NCBI RefSeq assembly: GCF_030867145.1
Contig: NC_134428.1
Coordinates: 9,796,001 to 9,860,000 of the forward strand
DNA length: 64,000 nt
Direction: 5' to 3'
DNA from: Opisthocomus hoazin
Taxonomy: Eukaryota; Chordata; Aves; Opisthocomiformes; Opisthocomidae
This document shows, in pieces, positions 22,596-62,815 of this stretch. The stretch's first letter is position 1. Each line of letters starts with the position of its first letter. Position numbers and translations under genes: made by a program. The notes beneath the pieces are model-generated. The model saw only the letters and a list, made by a program, of their open reading frames with translations, was not told where the DNA came from and did not search any database.

Positions 22596-22601
22596 AATAA
22601 A
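22596..22601 (+). terminator. Distal candidate CARHSP1 polyadenylation signal AATAAA
   Basis: Canonical hexamer within 'acaataaatgtgacc', followed by T/GT-containing sequence. Another AATAAA lies at 22240-22245. Which one is used cannot be decided from sequence alone. Confidence 0.4.
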
Positions 22602-22620
22602 TGTGACCATTGTAACGCTT

Positions 22621-23349
22621 TAACGTACCTCTTCAGCCTGCTCTCGTTGCAGCAGGCCTTGAAGATGTTCGGTGTTAAAGGCAGAGGGGAGTGCCGGTGC
22701 CTGCACACGCACCCCTGCATGATGGTGTTTCAGCTGCTTGAAGAGCACTGTAATATCAGCTGACTGGCATTACCAGAACAATTAGTAACTTAGCGAGTTT
22801 TCTAGCTCCTTAATAGGTCAGTGTAGAGTGTGTATTACTACCCCTGTAAATACATGTAGAGTCATTGTATAATACTAAATGTTAGCTGTTATTTGTGCTA
22901 ACAGGCAGTAGGGTGGCAGGGAGAGCGCAGCCTGCCCGTCTCGGGGGGACGGAGGCCGAGCGTTTCGAAGGGGCAGCCAGCATCCAAACCACCAAGCGAG
23001 GCTTTCGCCGGGCTCTGGGTTCCGGCTGCCCTGCCTGGATGAAGCACACTAGAGGGGCCAGGGACAGGGCACTGGGGGTTGCTCTGTTCTGTTCTCCATT
23101 TCTCCCCCCCAGAGACAGACCCTCTGCTGCTGAGCTGTCGGCAGGAGGGCAAACGGCAAGCCCTGGCCGCGGGCAGTGACGAGCAAGCCAGCCTGTGAGC
23201 TGCGACCCGGCGCGGGTGCGGGCACGGGGAGCTGCTCCTCCGCCCGCCCTGCTGGGCCGCGTGCTGCGGCTGGCTGCGCACCTTCTGCATCAGCCTCGTG
23301 GAGTCGGAAGGGTGCAAGGCAGTCTCTCTTCGTAGACAGGCAACGTACA
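22621..23349. other. Convergent intergenic spacer between CARHSP1 and PMM2
   Basis: No gene recognised. It contains a GC-rich patch (22910-23320) with chance open frames on both strands. It may include additional CARHSP1 3' UTR, since 'gtaaatacatgtagagtcattg' near 22845 is AT-rich and UTR-like. Confidence 0.5.
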
Positions 23350-24065
23350 ACAGGTCTGCTTTACAGATTTTTATTTGCTAAAATGACAAATTGCAATAGT
23401 GATTCTTCATGATAAAATGAGATTTTGTTCTCCTTTACTGGATTAGCTGTTAGTACACAAGATTACTTTCCTAATGCCAGATGAGAAAAGTAGACTTAAT
23501 GGTTACACTGATTGTCATGCTTCGACTTCAATTTAACAGAAAGGTTTTTCTCAGTACTAAAATCTCATCTACCCTTCATGTCTTATCAGGAAAATCAGAA
23601 ATGTAATTTTGCTTTAATTAATTTTTATATATATATATTTTTAAAGATTTAAAAAGTCTGCAAAAAGTGTAGGTCCCAGGAACCAGAGTCATGGTGCCAG
23701 TGCACCACGCGCCGAGGAGGCAACATCAGCACTGACTGGTCCAGCCTGTCCGGTGGTGGCTGACCAGGTGCACCGCTGACCATGCACAGGAACGCGCGTC
23801 AGGTCAGGGACTTCTGGCTCAGTTCTACCCAGAAACAAAGAAAACCTGTCTCTCTTCCACTTTTAAACGAGAAAATCCCAACTGCCTTCTAATTCATGTC
23901 TTTACAGCACAAAGGAGTGGTTAAAAAAAAATCTAAACTGTTCATCTTTTAAATAGCCGCTTCCCGTCTGTACTGACTGACCAATTACAAAAACAAATAC
24001 GGAATGAAGATGTTTTGAGTTATTAAGCCGTCTTAACCGTTCTGTTGATGTGAATTCTAAGTCTT
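23350..24065 (-). other. PMM2 3' UTR
   Basis: Minus-strand sequence after the PMM2 stop at 24066. The first canonical AATAAA met on this strand is at 23375-23370 (TTTATT on the plus strand), followed by TGTTGT-type sequence, giving a UTR of roughly 0.7 kb. It includes an AT-rich stretch with a short (TA) run near 23626. Confidence 0.6.
23370..23375 (-). terminator. PMM2 polyadenylation signal AATAAA
   Basis: Canonical hexamer on the minus strand about 690 bases after the stop codon, followed by a GT-containing downstream stretch. Confidence 0.6.
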
Positions 24066-30411
<6,346 letters not shown>

Positions 30412-30504
30412 GGCGCCCTGCGCGGGGGACGCCGGGAGAGTGCGGCACCGCCCCGTCCCGCCCTGCCGCGCGGCGGCCGTCGGGCGCAGGCGCGGTGCGG
30501 GGCG
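30412..30504. promoter_or_regulatory. Bidirectional PMM2/TMEM186 promoter core
   Basis: The two divergent ATGs (PMM2 at 30411 on minus, TMEM186 at 30505 on plus) are separated by 93 bases of GC-rich, TATA-less sequence with GC-box-like CCGCCCCG and CCGCCCT. At 30484-30493 GCGCAGGCGC matches the NRF1-type palindrome GCGCANGCGC. NRF1 regulates many nuclear genes for mitochondrial proteins, which fits TMEM186. Transcription starts were not mapped; the arrangement matches the human locus. The TMEM186 start codon lies in ATGGCGGC, a YY1-like context. Confidence 0.8.
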
Positions 30505-31309
30505 ATGGCGGCGGCGAGGAGCGGCGCGGCCGTGGCGGCCATGGTGAGCGGCGGGGCTGTCCCGGCCTCCCCCCCCGCCCCGGGCCGTTCCAGGCTGGCG
30601 GTCGCCGCCCTCGGGCGCCTCGGGGAGGGGCGGTGAGGTGCCGCGGCCCGGGCGCTGACCCGCGGGCGCTCCCTTGCAGGCCTGGCTCCGCGCGCTGCCG
30701 CCCGGCGGGACCCGCCTGCGGAGCGAGCTCCGGACCGAGCGGCGGGAGGACGGACCCGGTGCGGGGGAGCTGTGGCCGGCGGCGGAGCGGCGGGGCGGCG
30801 GCTGCCTCGGCGGGCAGGGGGAGGCGGCGGAGGCGGAGGCGTTCCGGCTGGTGTACCGCTTCCCGGGGATCCGGTACTGCCGGCTGCTCTCCCGGCTGAA
30901 GCTGCTGCAGACGGGCGCGGCGCTGGCCGTGCTGCCGCCCGTCTGCTACCTGCACCTGCGCGGCCAGGCCCCGCCGGGCCTGCTGGCCTACACGGGCGGC
31001 GTCGCGCTGCTGGCCGGCGCCATGCTGTACGGCATGAGCTACTACTTCCGGCGGGTGATCGGGCTGATCTACCTGAGCCGGGATGGCCGCAACGTCAGGG
31101 TGTCCCACCTCACCTTCTGGGGCCGGCGGAACGACCTCTGCTGCCCCGTGGAGGCGGTGATGCCTCTGGCCGAGGTCGGAGACAGGAAGGGGGAGCCGCT
31201 GCTCCAGTTCAAGCGCTACGACAGCGCGGACGTGTTGTATTTCACGGTCAGGTTCGGGCAGATCGTGGACAGGGAGGGGTTTACGCAGATATTTGGAGAA
31301 CTGGAGTGA
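30505..31309 (+). CDS. TMEM186: TMEM186, mitochondrial complex I assembly membrane protein
   Basis: Two exons, 30505-30543 and 30680-31309, with a GTGAGC donor and a CTTGCAG acceptor. Coding length is 669 nt, or 222 aa (human about 213). The start is the ATG giving MAAARSGAAVAAM before the intron; the second exon starts in phase 0 with AWLRALP. Residues 1-65 are Ala/Arg/Gly-rich and variable, in keeping with a mitochondrial targeting region. The conserved part starts at about residue 70 (VYRFPGIRYCRLLSRLKLLQT). Two hydrophobic spans lie at about 88-105 and 115-136. SYYFRRVIGLIYL and FGQIVDREGFTQIFG near the C-terminus are family hallmarks. Known role: inner-membrane component of the MCIA complex (with ECSIT, ACAD9, TMEM126B and COA1) assembling the membrane arm of complex I. 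It is transcribed divergently from PMM2 and converges on ABAT. Confidence 0.94.
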
Positions 31310-32659
31310 CACGGCCGCCGATTCCCAGTGGTTTTCCTTGTCGCCCGTGGAGTCGCACCCGTTCCCCGAGCGGCCGTGCTTCCGTCGTGTCCCTGCGCAA
31401 AGCCTGCTGGTGAGGCGAGCAGCGGCCCTTCTGCGGGGCGCGGGCGCCAGCCGCGCCGGGTCTGAACGGGCGCGGGCGGCCGAGCCGCGGGCTCTGACCC
31501 CGCCGTCCCGCCCGCCCCGCAGCCCGCCTGCGAGTGGGAACAGCGCGGGACAGGGGCGCGTGTCGCGGGACCGACTGCGCTGCTGCACGGGGGCCGTGGA
31601 GACTGGGACAGCGTTTCAGGAGCCTCCCGGGGAAACCACTTGGCTGTCGGGGTAAGGGAAGACCGTCCCTGACTGGTGCCGAGCTGCAGGGCCAGCCTGC
31701 CAGCCTGTGCTCGGCTCGGACCCCAGCGGCCATCAGAGATCACGGAAGGACTTGTCCGTCTTTGCCTCCGCGTGTGTTTGTGTTGTATGCCAGTTAATCC
31801 ACGCGGGAACACTCGAGTTGCAGAAACTTCAGTAAAAGTTACCAAAAGTATCTTAGACCTTGTGAATTAAGCAGTCTTCTGTATAGATCACCGCGTAGCC
31901 TGGGAAACCAGTCGTCCGTGTCCCCTGACACGTTTACTGATGTGGGCCTGTTTTAGCATCACAAGCGCGGCTGCCAAACACCCTCCCCAATCCCCCAGCG
32001 CGGGCTCCCCTAAGACGGAAGGAAAAAAGGTAAGGGGGCACCCAGAAGCCGTGCTGCACTGAAGGGCACGTCTGCTGCGCTCCGCTGAGCCTGCTGGGTC
32101 GCTGACCTCCCTGAAGGACAGCGCTCCTTCTGCGGCGTTGGCGCGAGTCCTCCTCTGCCAAACGCAGGAACGAGGAGCAGGGTTTGAACGCGGGAGGGAA
32201 TCGGACCTGATGGCTGGGAAGATGTCAGACGTGTTCCGAGCTGTCGGAAGCGAGCTAACTCCGTCCACCTTGCTGTTAGTTCGTGTGAAACGACAGCAAA
32301 GGGCCTGACTCTCGCCGGGGGAGGCACCGGGAGCGATCGTTTCCCTGCTGCCTCCTCGCGCGCAGTGAAACCTCTGTCTCTTGGTGGAGCGGCAGATGCA
32401 GGTAAGGAAAACTGCCCCTTGAGTGCCCGTCTGCTGTTTACTCTGCTGAACTTTTCCTAATGGGGGCTCCATTATTTTAAATTTTGCCTGGTGCTGTGTG
32501 GTATGGCAAAACATTCCTTGGCGTAAACACGACGGCGGCACAGTATGGGGCTGCGCACACAGTGTGGTTTCGGCAGGCGTCGCCTCGTAGCAATGTCTTT
32601 AATACGCACCAGGGATTCAGTGTAGGCATGTACTAGGTGTAAAATAACCCCCCCAGAGA
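31310..32659 (+). other. TMEM186 3' UTR and convergent spacer before ABAT
   Basis: GC-rich for the first 350 bases, then average. No canonical AATAAA is seen on the plus strand here; a weak variant AGTAAA lies at 31831-31836, so the TMEM186 3' end is unresolved. No gene recognised. Confidence 0.5.
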
Positions 32660-32676
32660 AGTAGAATTATAAATAT

Positions 32677-32682
32677 TTTATT
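32677..32682 (-). terminator. Candidate distal ABAT polyadenylation signal AATAAA
   Basis: Canonical hexamer on the minus strand, about 1.9 kb after the ABAT stop. Confidence 0.5.
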
Positions 32683-32777
32683 TAAGAATACCAATTCCAC
32701 ATGAGATGTCATTTTTTATGGATCTGTGTACAGTTACTGGTTACACTATGAAGTGTAGGTACGGATTTGTTTAAACA

Positions 32778-32783
32778 TTTATT
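32778..32783 (-). terminator. Candidate ABAT polyadenylation signal AATAAA
   Basis: Second canonical hexamer on the minus strand, about 100 bases upstream (in the sense of transcription) of the distal one. Either or both could be used. Confidence 0.45.
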
Positions 32784-34607
32784 TGGCACTGTCCACAGTA
32801 TGCTGTAAACAATATTAACATTACACGCCTCGGCTGCAGTGCTTCCTACGTATTCTCTAACATGATTTCATCAACATGTTGTACACAATTATACAGTTAC
32901 TGAGTGTCAGTAAAAATTATAAAAACACCTGGAGTATTCATAACAAAAGTGACGATGCGGTAAGACTTCAGATGACCGGACCTTTGCTTCTGCAAGAGTT
33001 CACAACTCGCTCGTGACGGTTACAGAACTGCTGCCCCGATCTGTGGAACAGTCACTCCCCCAGGCCGTCGGTCAGAGGCAGCCCTCGCTTTGCCCTCCTG
33101 CTGCCTGCCAGCACAGCGCGGCTCGGCCCAGCGCCCGTTCACCAGCCCGTCCCCCAGATTTCTGCAGCCTCTGCTCAAACACCCACTGGGGTTCTGACCA
33201 GCTGCTGCCAGAATTCTGGTCCCTGCTGAGAGGCTTACAGCAGTCCCGGTGTTTTTAAGCTAGCAGGAGTGAGCGTACGCGAGTTTCCCAACACCAGCAC
33301 TCAAAAAACAATGGGAAAACTGTGATTAATGCTTCTGAGAGCGGGTAAGAAACCTGTCGCAGCTTGGTAGCTGTATTAAATGGGTAAATCTCTTAACTGC
33401 TCTGTCTCATTATGTACTTAAAAACTGTGGTCAGATCCTAACGGGGCAACTGTGAAGTCTACCATGGTCCCTGTTTTTCGGTGCACAACGTAAAGTTAAA
33501 CCTAGCAAGCGAAATCCAGATGCCTGCTAGCCAAGAAAATGACAAAAAAGCACCAGGCCTAGTTCAGGTCAGCCTCCAGCGACTGGCACAGCGGACCTAG
33601 CACAGAGACATCCAGAACCGTTCTCTGAGGAGAAACAATCAACTGCTGGCACTTGTCAATCCTGTGGCCTTCCAGCAGATCTCTTCCTGAAGTACTGGTG
33701 GCTTAGAATGAGCTATGAGAACAACGGACTTACTCTGCGTTACGAATGTACGACTAGGGCTGGGCCTTCGCTGCCGTGGCTCTGCTCTCAGGTAATGGCT
33801 ACGGTCAAGCAATTCTGCTGCGGTTGTACAAAATACCTCAGGTATTCGTGCAGAACTTGTAATAGATAAATCAATGGCTATTGTGTGTCACGGGCAAAGG
33901 GTAAAATAAATCATTCTAGATTGCTGACAGAGGTGGCAATCCCGTGCTTCACGGGGTGGTCTAAGCTTTGTCAAATTGCGTACTTCAGGGTATGGTTTCC
34001 TCTGCGCAGTCTGACTGTAAGAGAAGTCAAAAGCTTTAAAACCCGGGGCGAGGAAAAAAGTACAAGTACTTCGGTCGGGGCTGCAGCCCTGCACGCGCGG
34101 CCGAGACGGGGCTGCTGGCAGGGGCACGCGGCCAGAGGTCCCTCTGCCAAACACCGTCGCTGGCAGGGGTGGAAAGCAGAGCTCTCCCCGCAACACCGCT
34201 TTTCTTCCAGCTGCATTAAGAGACCCGCACCTTCGGCACTGCCGGCATCACGCTGCGCGTGCTGCTGCCTCTGGGCGCCAGAGTGAGTCTGCCGTGATTA
34301 CCTGGGACAGGGGACTGTGCCGGCCCATGGGCGGACGGTCAAGGGGCCGGGAGTGTGGAGAGGACTCTGGATGTATGGCCTGAGCCAGCGGACGGAGGGC
34401 CACAGCTCCTGTGAGCGCGCAGCGGGGGCCAGCCACAGCACCAATGCTCTGCCAGGGCTCACGTGGAGCAGCTTGCCTCGGGCCGCAAGGGTACGGACAG
34501 AACACAAACCTTAGTTTATGACTTTACACTTATCTCGTAAGTAGAGGAGACATGAATTAATGCAAACTAATTTCATAATCGGCTGTTCAGTGCGAGGGAA
34601 CTGCTTT

Positions 34608-56583
<21,976 letters not shown>

Positions 56584-59500
56584 CTGTAAGAAATAATGAA
56601 AACCTGAGTACAGACCATATTTTCTGTGCTCTCCGCTCAGAATAAATACCTTACCTGATGGAGAACGTTTGACAGATGAGACCAATTACCTTGTACTGTC
56701 CGAAGCGAACTAAATATCTCATCTTTGACAAGCGTTAAAATAAAACTAATACCAGTGAGGTGGCTTTAAAAAACATTCAAGTGAAATGACAGGGCAACCC
56801 TACAGAAACAGAGGCAAATCCTGCGGTAAAGGACTAAGAGCACATCTGCTTCCACCTCTGTTCGTGAGTCTGTCCCTTACGCCTTGAGCAAGCCTTTGCC
56901 GTGAATTCCGCACTCCTACGCAGAGCTGCTTTCGCTCACTATCAGTAATCACCGAAAAACCTTGATGGAGTCCAACACTGTGATGTTCGCAATAGCTCAA
57001 AGAACACTGTTTGGGAAAGGTTTGTGTCTCAGAAAGGTAAATGGCTGTGTTTAAAATAAGTAATTCAATATCTCACACAAATGCAGCATCTTGCAGCGCA
57101 GCTCTGAAATCTGGGTCACAAATAGTGACAGTTTTTCCTCTGATCCTGCCTCTGACCTTGCTGTTCTTTATCCATGTGTGTAATAGGGGAATCGTAATAA
57201 ACCCAACATTTAATGAAACCAAGAGGCAGAAATCCCCTGCGATTCATTAGTAACAGGCTCTGCTTCCATCTCTGAGGTAACTGTTTCAAAATCCAGGGTT
57301 TAGGCATACTTCATATGACAGAGGCGGTTCTGGTAAGTATATATTCCAAATACGTATATATTCCATTAAGAGGATTACAGGATAATACAGGAATTGTACC
57401 TTTGCAACAAAGGCAGCACAGACTCAAGAGCCCCACCAAGGTGACCACCACGAGACAACGAGCTTGCTCTGTACGCTGTGGTTAAGTATTGAACTAAACT
57501 AACGTTCTTAACAATTACATTTTTGTCATGAAGCCACTGCAAGCCTCTACCCACACAACATCAACAACAAATTAATCTTAATATGCTCAATTTAGGAGTA
57601 TCACCCAAAAGACGAGAGTGTAACTTATTTTAGTCTGTGATAGCCATTTTTAAGTTGGTACAAGTTCAGAAATGTACTAAAAACGTCTTTTATTTGGAAA
57701 CAACAGTTGTCAAATAAAATACACATTTATCAGGGAAAATAGGAGGTATATTGTAACACTGCTTGGCAGTGCTTTGAAGACAACCAGCTGGCCAAGATAC
57801 CCAACAGTGATTAGAGGTATCTGCCTCAGTTTGTGTCAGCCCAAGTTGAGATGTCTCAAGCAAGCCTGATTTTGAGAAATTTTATTGAAAAAATACTGCC
57901 CTTTGAAAGCATCTCTAACTGAGCCCTCCTGCTCATTTTGGGAAAACATAGCCTGCGAAGACGATCATTCTCCTCAGCTTTAATTCCAAGTGTTATCTCT
58001 GAGATGCGTCAGTGCCTCTCTGCAAAGCTATTAATAGGTTTTGTTCCAGCAACGCCACTTCATTTTGTATCATTCTCTTTAGCGTTCATGTAAATTGGGG
58101 ACCGCATGACAACCGCTCCACTGGGAAAAAAGCTACTGCCTATAAAAGCTCGAAAGCAACACATCTCATAGCCAATAAAGCTGCAGAATCATTAGATGCG
58201 CTACGAAGTCTAAAAGGGGAAGAGAGACCAAACCAACCATTCTGTGCCCCCTGCTCCTTCCCCGACAGAGATCACGGCAAATGAGTGGCAAACATTGCTC
58301 CTTCTCCTGTGTCCTCTTCTCTCCCTCACCCCAGGCTCTGGGATACGACAAAGGGGAAAGCACCGAGAGGCACAGAACGTATGGGACATTCTGGTAGCCA
58401 GCAGCGACAGGAAAGATGCAGAATACCAGCAGCATACTTGGAATTGTTTGCCACAGCTGCAAATCCAAGACCAGTGAACTACAACCTGCATGCATGTTGT
58501 TCCTCCTCCTCCCTGCCCTGCCCGGTGCCGTCGCGTCCCTCCATCCACCTCCCAGGGCCCTCCCATCCGGAGCAGCAGATGATGTAGGCACACTGCCCTT
58601 CTTAGGCTTTTTAACTGAGTTTGCGCAAAAATGTACTGGTCTGGAGAGAGTAAAGATCTCCTCTTCCAGTAAAACCAAGCCACTCCGGCAAACACGTGAG
58701 ACGCCTGACCTCCAGGCCCTAAAACTGAGACCAGCAGCCAAAGATTCCCTGGCCATGAGGTGTGGATAACATCTTCCCTCTTCCACCTCTCTGAGGGACC
58801 ATCTGTGAAATATTTATACAGATGAGGATTCTAAATTAAACACAAATTTAATTATTTCTCTAAGAAAGTTCTGTTGTGGATATTGCAAAGGGTACAGTCT
58901 CCCCCACGAAAACACACGTATTTACAGAGCTGCAAAAAAGGGAATTCATCTGGCGAACATTGCACTGTCACCTTAACTCGTTGAACACCACAAGGCAAGA
59001 GGAGTCGCTTCCATCAGCCAGGCTGTGCAACAAAGACCAAACCCGGTCAGCCTGCTTCTCAGATCATCATCGTATTCTGCTGCTGTTTATGCCACTGCCT
59101 CTTTTGCACAGGTATGTTGAACTCTGTATCTGCTATGGGCACATAGCAGTGATTAAAAATGAACGCTACTCTGCTGTGCACTGCTGCACTAATTCACGCT
59201 GGCACAGCTCATGTCTGTTGACAGGTTTTCATACACAGCAAAAATTGGCCAAGTGAAAACTAAAACATACAGGTCTTCCTAAACAAAGAGTTGCTTTAAT
59301 TTTTATCAAATTAGTAATGTTGGTCAATTTGCGAGACATTATTTTTTTAAACAACAGTTTCAGGAGCAGCTTATCCAAACCACAATAATTTCCAGTAAGT
59401 CAGCAAACCAGAGCCAGCTAAGAAATGAGCAACACAAGTGACAAGTTTCCCTTCGTTTGCATGTTACCTCCTAAAGCATGCTACATTGCACCATGCTCTA

Positions 59501-62359
59501 CAAACAAGCAATTTCTAGGCTGATTCACTGATACAACTTTAATTTTATATACTCATTTTCAGGAGCCCACAGAGTATCTCACTTTATTAACATCAGTATA
59601 ATGACAGCTATACCGATTTATTGGTCCTTACGCTTGCCAGTTGTTCCACCTCCTAGCTCAGGCAAACACTATGGTTTGAATTTGAAGGAATAGCTTGCCA
59701 TAAGTAAAATGAAATGCCATATTATCAGATCAAACGATTTTGAAAAGTGTTTTTTTTCTTCCCCTCAGGTGGAGGATGAAGAATACTGGCTAGAACAAAA
59801 CCCTCAAATAGCCAAAACCTGAACATACTAACAAAGCCTCTGATAACAAAAGCTAAAACCAGAGTGGAGTTAATCCTCAAACTTCTCCCTTTGAGAGCAT
59901 AACATAAATGATTGGCACAAACTCACACAATTTCTAGCAAGGTCAACAGATTTATTCCAAATAGCCCACTTCACTAGTCATCAGATATGCACGCTTGTTC
60001 ACAGGGTTGGTTAAAAATAAACAAAACAACCCAAATTTTAAGAACACAAAAACATGGTTCCCCAGCTTCTCCCTTTTTAACTCTTTTTTTTCCTTCCTCT
60101 ACTCTTATTTAAGTAAATTGGGACTCTGATCAGTTTTTACGATAGTCTAAATGGCCGGCGCCTGCAGAACTCCGTCCGTGTGACTTGCATAGGATTCCTG
60201 GTGGCTGCTCCTTTAGAGGGCTCACTGCGTTACCGCTGCAATAAAATATCTGGAATACAGAAAATACCAAGAGGGCAGGGAATTTTCTACCCATCCCACT
60301 TAAAGAGGTCGGGTAGAATAAGTTACATTCTACTTTTCCTGCTTCCTGCAGACCTCTCAAAGCGCTATGCGACACACATCGTCTTCCTAAACACTGGAGT
60401 AACATCAGCAAATTATTGCATCCTTCCTTTTCATCTGACAGGATGTCATCATTTGCTCGCAGAGAGAAAAGCTCATTTTCCAACCTGTCTTTTCTATGCT
60501 ACCCTCATCACTCACCAGGTGTCTCACAGCAATTTTTAACAAAGTACCACATCGCTATAGCAACATAATTAATATAAGTACACCCTTCTAACGTTTTGTG
60601 ATGTTGGCAGTCACAAAGAGCACTACTGTTAGCAGGTCTCTGTGCTAAATACTGATCTCTGCTAACAAGAGCTAGGTTCAACACAGGCCTAGAAAAACAG
60701 TGCTTAAACCTCTGATCTGTTTGACCACAAATAACACTCATATTATCACAGTTCTTGAGTGTACAACAACTGGATATTGCCTGGGAGAAGCTCCAGTGGA
60801 GGCACTGAAATGACGTCAGTGTAATTAAGAGGAGGAAAAAAGGGGAAAAAAAAAAAAGAGGTGAAAATAAATGCTGGCATACCCGATCTCTCAAATGGAA
60901 GCGCTTTGCTGTGAAAGAGCGCCAGTTGAAAGCTCCCCGGTCCCCAGGGAGACACACTGCGTGTGTCACAGCACTGCTGCCCGGTGCACGCACAAACGCA
61001 ATCTCCTTGCACGCCTGTAACTTCCACTCCACGGCGTCTACCAAATCCCTTCCTGACAGCATTTTTAGAGCGTGGAGGCCCCAACAGCCAAAAGTAGGAG
61101 GACTGCGATTTCCTCCAAGTCCTCTTTTAGATGTTGCAAGTAGAATCTGTTACTAACAGATCTTGAAACGGAATGGCAAAAGGCCAGGCTAGCTAGAGAT
61201 GTTTGGAAAACGAACATCGCTATTGCATAATATTGTGAAAACTGAGATTGCTATTTACAGAGTGCTTGCGCTGTAAGATCAGAAGCTCTTCCACATGAGA
61301 TTGCCTGTGCTTCAGTACGCCCACATACACACTGGAGATTTTGTTGGAAAAGGATTCTCCAATGACAAAGAAAAAATCTGACACCAAACAGGCCATACAG
61401 AAGTGGAAGCTCCCATAAGAAAGAGTAAGAGCAGTTCCTCCTCCCTATCACAGCACAATGCCAAACCAGCTCCTCAGCAGAGCTGCAGGAGCACCCAGCT
61501 GCTGGTTTTCTTGTAGGTCTTGTGATCTGAATCAGTCGTAACACCCTTCCTCATCTGCAGCACAACAGGTCAGCAACCGCTGTGAGAGCTCTCCAGGACA
61601 GCCCCAGAGACGAACAGCCACGAGGAAGGAGCAGGCAGGGAAGCACAGCCGATTGCCACGGCCACCCTTCGTGGCACAGAAAGAACGAGAAAATTAGATG
61701 GGAACAGCAATGGTATGACGTTCACGCAGGGGACTGAGAACTGAGGTCCAAACATAGCTTTGTAGCAGAGCCTCCTTCCAACAGCAGGTTTTTACACAAA
61801 CGTTTTTATGTATCTCAGCTTTTTGTGGGAAGGTTTGATCAGACACAAGAGTGAAGGTTCCTCAGCCCGGAGGGAGAGGCTGCACGCAGAGTCACCAACA
61901 GCCAGTTCCCAGGGCATCAGCTGAAGCTCACCTCAAGGCTGTGGTCCCTACAATTCGGAGAAGGGAACTGATCCTGGCTTCTCCCACATGTCCCTCACAC
62001 ACATACAAGCTGTCCTCACTGATTTCCTAGGGAAGCTCCTAATGTACAAACTGAATAAAAATAGTAAAAAATCTTGGCAAGGATTAATACTGGAGACAAA
62101 AGCAGGACAGACTCTATCTTTCTCATGGCTTTCCAACCTCTTTCCAGGAACTGTGATGGGGACAAGTCAATAATTAATACGAACATCTCTCAGACTCACT
62201 GCAGCACACCTGTGAGATAAAACATTCTTCTCTGTAGAGGGATAGGAAACTGACTGAGATAGGTGAGGCACAGCCTCAGCCAGAGTTAGTTCATTTAGGG
62301 CACTGCAATAAAAATGCAGAGAATCTGGAGGAGAAAAACTGGACCTACAGGGAGAGACT

Positions 62360-62590
62360 GCAACAGTATTTAGACAGGTTGAGAAAAAAAAAGTATGAGG
62401 TCTTGGGGGAGGTAATAGGTTTCAAATATGTAAAAGGCTGCTGTAAAGATAAAATAAATATTCCAGCTTCCAGGTTCTCTGAGGGCAGGACAAATAGTAA
62501 GGATTTGATTTTTCCCCTGTTTTGAAACTTAGGTTAAATATTAGAAAAAATGTTGTAAAGGTAAGGTCAGTTCAGCCATACAGCAGATAG
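62360..62590 (+). mobile_element. Ancient CR1/L3-like LINE fragment
   Basis: Plus-strand 'ggtttcaaatatgtaaaagg', 'ctctgagggcaggacaaata' and 'taaatattagaaaaaatgtt' fall in the order and spacing of the C-terminal ORF2 region of old CR1 elements (the YKYVKG, SEGRTN and LDIRKN stations). No open frame is left. Boundaries are approximate. Confidence 0.6.
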
Positions 62591-62744
62591 CAGAAGCCGC
62601 ACTGTTGGGGCCTTGCAGAACAGGTCAGCATCCTAGAAGGGCATGGGCATGCACTAATGCAAACTGATGCTACCTTAAGGCAGGAGACTGACCTTTTGAC
62701 ATGCTTTCCAGTTCAGGATTCAAAGACTAATTCAACCCCTTAGG

Positions 62745-62815
62745 GTAAGCAGTAGGAAACCGAACCCAGATCCCTGGAGTCTCAGCCTGCCCTCATAACC
62801 ATGGTACTACCCTAC
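62745..62815 (-). mobile_element. Probable tRNA-derived SINE relic (MIR-like head)
   Basis: On the minus strand the block reads 'ACCATGGTTATGAGGGCAGG', then 'CTGAGACTCCAGGGATCTGG' and 'GTTCGGTTTCCTACTGCT'. This resembles a tRNA-derived SINE head: GTGGTTA...GGGCA, then a B-box-like GGTTCGGTTTCC (62766-62755). The A box and the tail are not clear. It could also be a decayed tRNA pseudogene. The call is from pattern recall only. Confidence 0.45.

Larger units (their letters stand above)
21105..22620 (+). other. CARHSP1 3' UTR (end uncertain)
   Basis: Follows the TGA at 21102-21104. AATAAA occurs at 21187, 22240 and 22596 on the plus strand, so a short (about 100-nt) and longer (about 1.1 to 1.5 kb) 3' UTRs are all possible. 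Mammalian CARHSP1 has a long 3' UTR, which favours the distal sites. The stretch 21400-21720 is CpG-rich. No coding sequence is recognised. Confidence 0.45.
32660..34607 (-). other. ABAT 3' UTR
   Basis: Minus-strand sequence after the ABAT stop at 34608. Canonical AATAAA hexamers on this strand lie at 32783-32778 and 32682-32677 (TTTATT on plus), giving a UTR of about 1.9 kb, in line with the long 3' UTR of mammalian ABAT. The proximal third is GC-rich and the distal part AT-rich. Confidence 0.65.

Noticed and set aside
30674-30679. Non-ATG start (TTG) for TMEM186 directly upstream of the second exon
   Set aside because: These six bases are the CTTGCAG splice acceptor. The real start is the ATG at 30505 in the first exon.
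58166-58786. Open frame of 206 codons on the minus strand in the ABAT upstream intron
   Set aside because: It could have been the missing ABAT N-terminal exon, but it does not resemble the mitochondrial presequence and has no donor in the required phase. Overlapping frames on the other strand are equally long.
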